Positions 17,262-23,356 of a DNA stretch of 23,584 nucleotides are shown here, in pieces. Made by a program: the position numbers and the translations under genes. Numbering within the stretch: the first letter of the stretch is position 1; each line of letters starts with the position of its first letter. Under the pieces are notes generated by a model. It did no database searches. It was given only the letters and a program-made list of their open reading frames with translations, and had not been told where the DNA came from. The stretch is from JANYGM01 sp043764015 (GTDB lineage Bacteria > Bacteroidota > Bacteroidia > Cytophagales > Thermonemataceae), in assembly GCA_043764015.1 (NCBI GenBank), contig JAYUKY010000136.1, positions 1 to 23,584 of the forward strand, read 5' to 3'.

Positions 17262-18173
17262 ATGAGCAAGAAAAGCATAGATATTTTTAGCAACCTTATC
17301 CAAAGTGTTGTAAAAAATAATACAGATTCAAATACTTTTATCAAGCAAAATATCACTATTCTTAGTGAATTAAAAAAACTTATTCCGCCTTTGAGTGATG
17401 AAGAAAAAGATAAATTATGTGAAAGTATTATTTTAGAAGGTTGTAGAGAAAGCCTAATTATTTGGGACAATGCTGGTACATATATACTCGTGGATGGACA
17501 CAACCGCTATGAGATTTGTGCTAATGAAAAAATAGATTTTAGGGTTGAGGTGAAGGATTTTAAAGATTTGGCAGATGTCAAAAACTGGATGATAAATAAT
17601 CAGCTAGGCAAAAGAAATATAAGTGAACTTGTGAAGTCTTATTTGCGAGGTTTGCAGTATTCACAGGAAAAAGTAAACGAAGACTTTAAGGGAAACCAAT
17701 ATACAAAAAGTGCTGGTGGACAAATTGTCCACAACCAAAAAGATGCTGGCGGACAAATTGTCCACGACCAAACAGATGCTAGTGGACAAATTGTCCCCAA
17801 CCAAAAAACCGTTGAAAAACTAGCTTTGCAGCATCAGGTATCTGCAAAAACCATACAACGAGATGAAAAATTTGCATTGGGCTTGGATATGCTCGCAAGT
17901 GAAGACAGCACACTTAAAAATAAAATTCTTAATAGAGAAATCAAAGTACCTACAGCATTTGTGCAAAAATTAGGTAATACAAAAGATGATGAAAATGCTA
18001 AAGAAGTATTACTAAAAGAATTTAAGCATAAATACATTACTATTGGTAATCACCAATTAAGAACTGTATCAGAACATCAGCTAGATATGGTAAAGAAAAT
18101 GCTTATTAACAAAATAAAAAAACTCTCTTCAATAGAAAAATTGCGTACTATTTTAGCCGAAATAGACAAATAA
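17262..18173 (+). CDS. parB: ParB-like centromere-binding protein
   Basis: A 303-aa protein. Residues about 38-110 are a ParB/Spo0J N-terminal domain, with LIPPLSDEEKDKLCESI, the conserved box VDGHNRYEIC and NQLGKRNISELVKSYLRG. A central DNA-binding HTH follows at about 185-215 (KLALQHQVSAKTIQRDE). Between them, residues 151-183 are three tandem 11-aa copies of AGGQIVHNQKD, the last diverged to ASGQIVPNQKT. At DNA level these are 33-bp repeats each carrying the palindrome GGACAAATTGTCC. The protein should bind a centromere site and pair with ParA. Candidate sites are the palindromes inside this gene and the TTACG array just after it. The C-terminal ~60 residues probably dimerise. Confidence 0.9.
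   Translation: MSKKSIDIFSNLIQSVVKNNTDSNTFIKQNITILSELKKLIPPLSDEEKDKLCESIILEGCRESLIIWDNAGTYILVDGHNRYEICANEKIDFRVEVKDFKDLADVKNWMINNQLGKRNISELVKSYLRGLQYSQEKVNEDFKGNQYTKSAGGQIVHNQKDAGGQIVHDQTDASGQIVPNQKTVEKLALQHQVSAKTIQRDEKFALGLDMLASEDSTLKNKILNREIKVPTAFVQKLGNTKDDENAKEVLLKEFKHKYITIGNHQLRTVSEHQLDMVKKMLINKIKKLSSIEKLRTILAEIDK
17712..17810 (+). repeat. Three 33-bp repeats in parB, each with palindrome GGACAAATTGTCC
   Basis: Units span 17712-17744, 17745-17777 and 17778-17810. The palindrome GGACAAATTGTCC lies at 17718-17730, 17751-17763 and 17784-17796. It is perfect in all copies and is extended to GTGGACAAATTGTCCAC in the first. Spacing is exactly 33 bp, about three helical turns. The repeats keep the reading frame, but the palindrome is the part conserved best. 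Confidence 0.85.
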
Positions 18174-18190
18174 CACTGTTTATTACACTA

Positions 18191-18268
18191 TTTTACGTTT
18201 CTTTACCTTACTTTACGTTTTGTTACGATATTTTACGTTGTATTGACGTTAGGTTACGTTTCTTTACA
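18191..18268 (+). repeat. Phased TTACG array after parB (candidate centromere)
   Basis: TTACG or a one-base variant begins at 18193, 18203 (TTACC), 18213, 18223, 18233, 18244 (TGACG), 18254 and 18264 (TTACA). The spacing is 10, 10, 10, 10, 11, 10 and 10 bp. Eight motifs on one face of the helix, 20 bp after the parB stop and before a small HTH gene, resemble the iteron centromeres of R1 or pB171. A regulator site for the downstream gene is the alternative. Confidence 0.75.
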
Positions 18269-18327
18269 TTATTTGCTTATATTTAGTATTTTTCGTGTAT
18301 TTTTATGCCTAATTAAACCCAAAATAG

Positions 18328-18531
18328 ATGTTTTTACGCAAATCTGAACTGGCAAAAGCCCTAAATATCTCTCGTCAGACACTCTGGACGAAAACGTTAC
18401 CTCATTTTAGGCAGTTTGATAAGAGTTTTAAGACAAAAAAGGTTATTTCTAGCCTAGAAGCAAAGAAATTATTAGCTCTTTTGGGATTTGAGCAAGAAGA
18501 AATAGAAAAAGTTTTAGAGAAAATAGATTGA
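18328..18531 (+). CDS. Small HTH DNA-binding protein
   Basis: A 67-aa protein. Residues 5-30 (KSELAKALNISRQTLWTKTLPHF) form a helix-turn-helix of the MerR/excisionase type. The C-terminal half is charged and helical (SSLEAKKLLALLGFEQEEIEKVLEKID) and probably dimerises. It is the last gene of the rep-parA-parB string, lies 60 bp after the phased TTACG array and ends before a strong terminator. It may bind that array as a second partition factor, or regulate the backbone operon or copy number. A recombination directionality factor is another possibility. No exact family is recognised. Confidence 0.7.
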   Translation: MFLRKSELAKALNISRQTLWTKTLPHFRQFDKSFKTKKVISSLEAKKLLALLGFEQEEIEKVLEKID

Positions 18532-18544
18532 GAAGTTTTTTACT

Positions 18545-18614
18545 CAAAAAAACATTATTTTTTGTCAAAAAAAAGAAAAACCATCAAAAATAGATTTTTT
18601 TTTGATGGTTTTTT
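18545..18614. terminator. Bidirectional terminator between convergent genes
   Basis: The main stem is AAAAACCATCAAAAA (18576-18590) with its complement at 18599-18613, and it is followed by T runs on both strands. A smaller hairpin CAAAAAA/TTTTTTG lies at 18545-18564. The pair separates the plus-strand HTH gene from the convergent minus-strand membrane protein gene, whose stop is at 18620. Confidence 0.85.
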
Positions 18615-18619
18615 GAGCA

Positions 18620-20278
18620 TTATTGAGGTTTTAGGCATCTTCTAAATCCATCTGATATGTCATTTGTCCTCAATTCAACACTTATATTAATTGGCACACA
18701 CAATAAATTACTTCTAAAACATTGGTCTCCACTCTTGGGACGGTAAAATATTATTTTATTATCACAACTTTTGAAATCAATCAACTCAATGTTAGATATA
18801 TATTCTGGAAAGAAAAATACATATCCTTGAATAGCGCCAAATCCTTTAAATGCAAATACTTGTATAAAAATCACAAGAACTAAAAATACATATTTATACC
18901 TTGCATTTTTTAGTCTATTTGTAGCTTCTGATAATAGAAAAAATATTGGAAAAAGAAGAAATCCATAATTGAAACGAGGCGCAGGTGCAGTAAAAAACCA
19001 AAAAGTAATACCTAGAAAAGTAATTAAAATGAGTGGAAGAAATTTCAAATATATTTTCCTGTAAAAAATACACCCTATTCCGTAAAAAACAAAGAATATG
19101 GGTAATGCAACTAAAATGACTACATCAAAATCATCTAATTTTTTAAACCAAGCAGAAATCCATTGGAAGTTAGTAGGATTATATGCCTCATAAGTAACGC
19201 CTTGCGCCCAAAGTGCTATCCATTTTGTAGTTTCAATTAGCTCGTGTGGTGGGATTTTCCAATCCAATGTAAAAATATCTAATTTATCAATTGGAAATAG
19301 TAAATAACCAGAAAGATATACATTTCGTATAATATGCGGTGAAATTATTAGTAAAGACATAAAAATAATCAGTCCGTACTGTTTGCTATTCATATTTCTT
19401 AATTTGAATAGCAAAAATATTCCTACAAAGCCTATTATAACCGCTGAAAGCTTTATAGTAAATACATAGGCTATCAAAGTGAATAATAACAGTGAAAAGT
19501 AATCAATCTCTGAAAGATTTTGATTGTTTATTTTTTCAAAGAACAATATTAAGATAATTAAAACAAAGTATGTTACTGGCAAATCTGGTGCAGGAGATGA
19601 TATATTCGTAATTAGAATAAAATTAGGTATTATTAGGCAAATTTTCAGAATATCAGTTTTTGTAAATGTATTTCTGATAAAATTATTAAATCCTTCAACT
19701 GCCAGATAGCTTACTAGAGCAAATAATAGCCCATTCAAATGATGAAACGCATTTTTTAAACCAAAGGAAAAACTAAAAAAAGCATTGAGCAGATGCCAGT
19801 TTGAATTGAAAGCAAATCTGTCATGCAAATTACCTAAGCCCTTTATAGTTGGATAAGTGGTAAGCCAAGTGATATATGGTTGATAATACAAACTGTCGTC
19901 ATAGTTATCCGCAGATTTTACTGATGCTTGCCAAACTAGTAAAAATAAAATTACAAAAAGACTTATGCTTATTTTATGCCAAGATTTAAAAGTTGTCCAG
20001 AAGTATCTTAATTCGCTTATTAGGTATTCTTTTTGAAAATACCAGATAAAAACAACCAATACTCCTAATGAGATATGGCTAATTAAAGCTATTTTTATAA
20101 AAAAAGAAAGAATAGATACAAAAACATTTATTGTTACAAAACCTATTATAATATCCCATACAGGATTTTGTAATTGCACTTTCGTTTCATAGTTTCTTTG
20201 AAAGAATTTCCTTGCAAATGCTCCAAGAGTAAATGAAAGAGTGATTGCATACAACCAGTTTAGCAAGATAAGAATCAT
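18620..20278 (-). CDS. Polytopic membrane protein, probable GT-C glycosyltransferase (LIC_10190-like)
   Basis: A 552-aa protein with about ten to twelve strongly hydrophobic membrane segments, for example ILSFFIKIALISHISLGVLVVFIWYF, and a short hydrophilic tail. After the first segments it has ADNYDDSLYYQPYITWL and GLGNLHDRFAFNSNWHLLNAFF. This acidic first loop is typical of GT-C enzymes that take sugars from a polyprenyl-phosphate donor, and the pattern resembles the LIC_10190 membrane family as I recall it. It would work in the inner membrane on lipopolysaccharide, exopolysaccharide or a glycoprotein. The GT2 gene upstream on the same strand could make the lipid-linked donor sugar. The acceptor is unknown. 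The start ATG at 20278 begins a hydrophobic segment at once, which suits a membrane protein without a cleaved signal. Confidence 0.7.
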   Translation of the reverse strand: MILILLNWLYAITLSFTLGAFARKFFQRNYETKVQLQNPVWDIIIGFVTINVFVSILSFFIKIALISHISLGVLVVFIWYFQKEYLISELRYFWTTFKSWHKISISLFVILFLLVWQASVKSADNYDDSLYYQPYITWLTTYPTIKGLGNLHDRFAFNSNWHLLNAFFSFSFGLKNAFHHLNGLLFALVSYLAVEGFNNFIRNTFTKTDILKICLIIPNFILITNISSPAPDLPVTYFVLIILILFFEKINNQNLSEIDYFSLLLFTLIAYVFTIKLSAVIIGFVGIFLLFKLRNMNSKQYGLIIFMSLLIISPHIIRNVYLSGYLLFPIDKLDIFTLDWKIPPHELIETTKWIALWAQGVTYEAYNPTNFQWISAWFKKLDDFDVVILVALPIFFVFYGIGCIFYRKIYLKFLPLILITFLGITFWFFTAPAPRFNYGFLLFPIFFLLSEATNRLKNARYKYVFLVLVIFIQVFAFKGFGAIQGYVFFFPEYISNIELIDFKSCDNKIIFYRPKSGDQCFRSNLLCVPINISVELRTNDISDGFRRCLKPQ

Positions 20279-20391
20279 AAATTTAATAATTTGAGCTATA
20301 AATATGCCAGTAAGTCAGTGGGCTTATCAGCTTATCATTGAAAGAAAATATTTTTGTTGAGTATAATAACTGTACTTATTTGTTTAGTTTT

Positions 20392-21108
20392 TTATCTTTT
20401 GAAAAGCCCATATTTCAAAATACAATAAATAGCTCTAAAACCATCTTTCCAGTTTATTTTTTTGCCTTCTTCATAAGTACGCCCATAATAAGAAATCCCT
20501 ACTTCATAGATGCGTATGCGTGGTATGCGTGATATTTTCGCAGTAACTTCGGGCTCAAAACCAAAGCGGTTTTCAGTTAATTTTAATCCTTTTATAGCAT
20601 CTGATTTAAACAGCTTATAGCAAGTTTCCATATCTGTTAGGTTCAGGTCTGTGAAAAGATTTGACAAAAAAGTAAGAAAATTATTGCCTAGTGTATGCCA
20701 AAAAAATAATACTCTGTGGGGTTTTCCACCCATAAAACGGCTACCAAATACCACATCAGCAAAACCATCTAAAATAGGTTGCAAAAGCAGATTATATTCT
20801 TGAGGGTTGTACTCCAAATCTGCGTCTTGTACAATAAGATACTCTCCAGTTGCTTTTTCTATGCCTGTGTGTAGTGCTGCACCTTTGCCTTTGTTTTTTT
20901 CGTGCTTAAAATATTGAATATTAAGGTCTGGATTTTTGGTTTGATAGCTCAAAATAGCCTCTTCTGTATCATCTTTAGAGTAATCATTTATAATAATTAT
21001 CTCTTTTTCAATAGCTCCAATCAAGCTAACAGCTTTTATTTTATTAAGAATATGATGAATGGTTGCGCTTTCATTGTAAGCAGGAATAATAATGGAAAGT
21101 TTGGTCAT
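20392..21108 (-). CDS. GT2 glycosyltransferase, dolichyl/undecaprenyl-phosphate sugar synthase-like
   Basis: A 238-aa soluble GT-A enzyme. The start at ATG 21108 (MTKLSIIIPAYNES) is preferred over an in-frame ATG at 21168, which overlaps a good -7 promoter element. Family features are IIPAYNES at 7-14, IIIINDYSKDDT at 37-48, the metal-binding VQDADLEY motif (Asp95 and Asp97), VFGSRFMGG and DMETCYKLF, then ENRFGFEPEVTAKI. This pattern is typical of DPM1-like enzymes that join a nucleotide sugar to a polyprenyl phosphate. No membrane segment follows the catalytic domain. It lies 113 bp upstream of the GT-C-like gene on the same strand, so together they could supply and use a lipid-linked sugar for surface glycan. 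Confidence 0.88.
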   Translation of the reverse strand: MTKLSIIIPAYNESATIHHILNKIKAVSLIGAIEKEIIIINDYSKDDTEEAILSYQTKNPDLNIQYFKHEKNKGKGAALHTGIEKATGEYLIVQDADLEYNPQEYNLLLQPILDGFADVVFGSRFMGGKPHRVLFFWHTLGNNFLTFLSNLFTDLNLTDMETCYKLFKSDAIKGLKLTENRFGFEPEVTAKISRIPRIRIYEVGISYYGRTYEEGKKINWKDGFRAIYCILKYGLFKR

Positions 21109-21167
21109 TTCTAGTTTTCTTATAATAACAATACTTGTGCAAAAGTGCTTCATTTTCATAAATTTCA

Positions 21168-21175
21168 CAAATATA
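21168..21175 (-). promoter_or_regulatory. -7 element TATATTTG upstream of the GT2 gene
   Basis: On the minus strand 21175-21168 reads TATATTTG, matching TAnnTTTG. Transcription would start near 21162, giving a leader of about 55 nt to ATG 21108. A second TATATTTG lies at 21254-21247, next to the tnpB stop. Confidence 0.55.
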
Positions 21176-21252
21176 AGAATACTTTTGATTTATAAATGAG
21201 ACAGTTTTAAAATTTCCGTTTTTGGTGTTACTATTTAGTAAGATAACAAATA

Positions 21253-21290
21253 TATACCACTCTATACAATGTGGTGTATATTTACACCAC
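21253..21290 (-). repeat. Hairpin at the tnpB 3' end (candidate right end/guide RNA scaffold)
   Basis: GTGGTGTA (21271-21278) and TACACCAC (21283-21290) pair perfectly around a 4-nt loop, and a third copy TATACCAC lies at 21253-21260 on the other side of the stop codon. The hairpin overlaps the last codons of tnpB. TnpB guide RNAs commonly derive from this 3' region and the element right end. Confidence 0.55.
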
Positions 21291-22845
21291 TTTTATAGGA
21301 TGATAAATTTTTGTCTAAAATTTTAGATTTCTCTAAAACCCTTCTGTATCTCAATCCAGAAGTTGCAAAGAATCCTAATGCGTTTTTCCAATTAAGCACA
21401 GTATCACAAGGAACATCTAAGCCTAATAGGCACATAGTGTCTTTGTCCTTATCACTTAAAACTGGGAAAATAGAACTTCCTTTGTCATATTTTACTGTGC
21501 CACGCCTCGCTATTTCAAGGCTAGCACTTGTTGGGTCAAAATAATTATGCTGAATATTTCCAATAAACGAGCTGTAAGCGGCAATAACGCCTATTTGTTC
21601 TATTCCTAAACTATTACAATATTTATTTATTAAGTTGGTTGTGAGCGTTCTATGCCAAATATTTTTAGTTTTATAATTAGCAGTTGTGCTATTTTCGTTG
21701 TAAGATTTTGCTTTAAATTCTAATTCCTCACTTACAAAATAAGCCACTTTAAAATGTCTAGCAAGGTCAAAAATATACTTCCAAGCTTCACAAAGCTCAA
21801 ATTTGCGTTTATTATTTTGTTTTATTTGTTTTTTATCTGTGGAACTCAAACGAGTCTTTGTATTCAAATTTGACAAATCCAAACATTCTTTATAAATTTC
21901 ATTTATTTCTCCATTTTCTAGCTTATCCACCACACAAAATCCAATAAATTCTGGGTTTAAATCAACAGCTAAATACCTGTTATTCAATTTATTAACGAGT
22001 TTCCTTTCTCTTTGTTCTGTGATAAGTTTTTTATAAATTTCTTTACGTAATTCTTTTGTATTTTCTTGTTTTGATAAATTTTTAAGTTCTCTAAAATATT
22101 CATTTTGCTTAAATTCATAGTTATTTAGCTTTTCTTCATCAAAAGAAATCCATACAAAATCATTGTCTAAACGTACAGAAATGGGCATTATGCCTATATA
22201 TGTTTGTAATTTAGTGAGATTTTTGAGTTGATTTTTTGAGCAATAAAAATCAACTGCAATTTTAGTATTTTTATCAGGTTTAAACAGTATTTGTTGATGT
22301 AAGAAATCAAAGGAAAACTTACGGTTACTTTTTTGTGGTGCTTCTCCAATACTGTAAATAGGAATAGTCCTTTGTTTATAATATTTTGCCTTTACAAGGC
22401 TTAATTCTGTTTCATTTTCTTGTTTTTCATTGGATAAAAAAGAGATTTTTTGAAGATTTGAAAGTCCTCCAAATGTAATTTTTTTAACTTGTTTTTCTGT
22501 CAAATAACCTAATTTTTCTGTCAAATAAAACTTTTTTCTTTTACCTTTTTTACCTTCAAATAGCGTCCCACTATTATTGTTAAGTAATTCTTTTTCAATA
22601 CTTTGTATTTGTAATAGTTGTTTCTTTCTTTGCGTTTCATTTTGTGAAAGTTTCATTTTTACTTCTGTTTTGCAACTCTCAAAAAACCAACTATCCAAAC
22701 CATATTTTACTTGCAATTCTTTCTGAAAATTCTTATCTGCTGACAACTCAAAATTAGCATAAAGTTTCCTAAACAAAAATGAATAATTTTTGCAATAACC
22801 GTTAATATCAATATTATTTTTGATTTTTAGTTTATACGTTAGCAT
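21262..22845 (-). CDS. tnpB: TnpB-like RuvC nuclease lacking the zinc ribbon
   Basis: A 527-aa protein, longer than the usual ~400 aa of TnpB. Residues 1-200 are a lysine-rich, helical and divergent N-terminal part. Residues 215-237 (TYIGIMPISVRLDNDFVWISF) look like the OB-like barrel. The RuvC core has motif I YLAVDLNPEFIGF (Asp295), motif II FVSEELEFKAKSY (Glu373) and motif III YFDPTSASLEIARRG (Asp437), so the three acidic residues are present. The usual CxxC...CxxC zinc ribbon before motif III is absent. The segment is YSSFIGNIQHN, and the Glu373-Asp437 spacing (64) is shorter than usual. A ~90-aa tail follows motif III. TnpB enzymes are RNA-guided nucleases that help retain IS200/IS605/IS607 elements. 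No transposase is intact nearby and no CRISPR array is seen, so this may be a relic or a domesticated nuclease. A short HTH ORF lies upstream. Confidence 0.8.
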   Translation of the reverse strand: MLTYKLKIKNNIDINGYCKNYSFLFRKLYANFELSADKNFQKELQVKYGLDSWFFESCKTEVKMKLSQNETQRKKQLLQIQSIEKELLNNNSGTLFEGKKGKRKKFYLTEKLGYLTEKQVKKITFGGLSNLQKISFLSNEKQENETELSLVKAKYYKQRTIPIYSIGEAPQKSNRKFSFDFLHQQILFKPDKNTKIAVDFYCSKNQLKNLTKLQTYIGIMPISVRLDNDFVWISFDEEKLNNYEFKQNEYFRELKNLSKQENTKELRKEIYKKLITEQRERKLVNKLNNRYLAVDLNPEFIGFCVVDKLENGEINEIYKECLDLSNLNTKTRLSSTDKKQIKQNNKRKFELCEAWKYIFDLARHFKVAYFVSEELEFKAKSYNENSTTANYKTKNIWHRTLTTNLINKYCNSLGIEQIGVIAAYSSFIGNIQHNYFDPTSASLEIARRGTVKYDKGSSIFPVLSDKDKDTMCLLGLDVPCDTVLNWKNALGFFATSGLRYRRVLEKSKILDKNLSSYKSGVNIHHIV

Positions 22846-22938
22846 TTTTCTCTGTTGTTACTTCGTGGCATACTGCCATTATCTCCTCATTTTCGTCTAT
22901 TTCATCTGTAAGATTTAGCACATTTTGCAAACTTTCTA
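22832..22938 (-). other. Possible -1 frame extension of the HTH ORF, overlapping tnpB start
   Basis: The HTH ORF ends at CGA AAA AAA TAG. A -1 shift on the A7 run bypasses the TAG and opens 36 codons (IVESLQNVLNLTDEIDENEE..., rich in Glu and Asp). They end at a TAA at 22832-22834 that overlaps the tnpB ATG (22843-22845). The full product would be 97 aa. A 1-base change in the A run would have the same effect, so this may be an inactivated gene or an assembly error instead. Confidence 0.5.
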
Positions 22939-23124
22939 CTATTTTTTTCGCTCACGACTGCTATAAATTGGTGTGGAATCACTATTTTCAGACGAAACAA
23001 CATCTGGGAAATAATCATATTGACCTGTCGGAGTAAGTTTATAGGGGATTTTGCCCGCTTTTACCCATTTATGTAAGGTATTGCGGGTAATGCGGTATTT
23101 TTCCAATATCTCTCTTGCTTTCAT
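22939..23124 (-). CDS. MerR-type HTH protein, like the N-terminus of IS607 TnpA
   Basis: A 61-aa ORF, MKAREILEKYRITRNTLHKWVKAGKIPYKL followed by TPTGQYDYFP. This is the helix-turn-helix and wing of the IS607-type transposase TnpA. In TnpA a linker and a serine-recombinase domain beginning like YARVS follow. Here the ORF ends at IYSSRERKK, so the catalytic domain is missing or lost. The frame can continue for 36 codons after a -1 shift on an A7 run. It precedes tnpB by 93 bp, or overlaps it if frameshifted. A -7 element TATCTTTG at 23129-23136 lies only 4 bp before the ATG, so the message would be nearly leaderless. It may bind the element ends or regulate tnpB. It could equally be a relic. 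Confidence 0.7.
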   Translation of the reverse strand: MKAREILEKYRITRNTLHKWVKAGKIPYKLTPTGQYDYFPDVVSSENSDSTPIYSSRERKK

Positions 23125-23128
23125 AAGG

Positions 23129-23136
23129 CAAAGATA
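23129..23136 (-). promoter_or_regulatory. -7 element TATCTTTG abutting the HTH start
   Basis: On the minus strand 23136-23129 reads TATCTTTG, a full match to TAnnTTTG. The ATG at 23124 is so close that transcription should start at or next to it, giving a leaderless message. No clear -33 TTG is seen. Confidence 0.5.
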
Positions 23137-23207
23137 ATGAAATTATATTAAGTTGTATAAAAAATAACAAAATTAGTAGCTATTGACACAATACCAAAAA
23201 CAGAAAC

Positions 23208-23311
23208 TTAGAAATTTTCTAATTTGAGCCATTCGCCCAAAAACAAATTATACAATCCAGTTTCACCTAGTTCATTCAACATATTAGCTATTAAGACTTG
23301 TGCAAATAACT
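23208..23311 (-). pseudogene. Out-of-frame remnant of a duplicated C-terminal tail
   Basis: On the minus strand an open stretch after the partial gene reads AQVLIANMLNELGETGLYNL and ends GEWLKLENF before a TAA at 23208-23210. The in-frame tail of the neighbouring protein has the similar TEWLKLDNL. The two DNA segments (23212-23234 and 23334-23356) match at 20 of 23 bases. The stretch is in the -1 frame relative to the upstream gene, so it looks like an old end of that gene left after a duplication or frameshift. Confidence 0.4.
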
Positions 23312-23356
23312 TTAAAACCCTTTGGAATGGTCTAAATTATCTAGTTTTAGCCATTC
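23212..23356. repeat. Direct repeat, 20 of 23 bases, 122 bp apart
   Basis: Segments 23212-23234 and 23334-23356 differ only at three positions. Both encode EWLKL(D/E)N on the minus strand, one inside the partial gene and one in the out-of-frame stretch after it. Confidence 0.7.

Noticed and set aside
17712..17810. CRISPR-like array in parB
   Set aside because: The three 33-bp units are contiguous, in frame and without spacers, so this is a coding tandem repeat.
21109..21168. ATG 21168 as start of the GT2 gene
   Set aside because: It overlaps the -7 element at 21168-21175. The GT2 fold begins at MTKLSIIIPAYN (21108).
21262..22845. Type V CRISPR effector (Cas12)
   Set aside because: No repeat-spacer array and no cas1/cas2 are seen, and the HTH neighbour points to an IS607-type origin.
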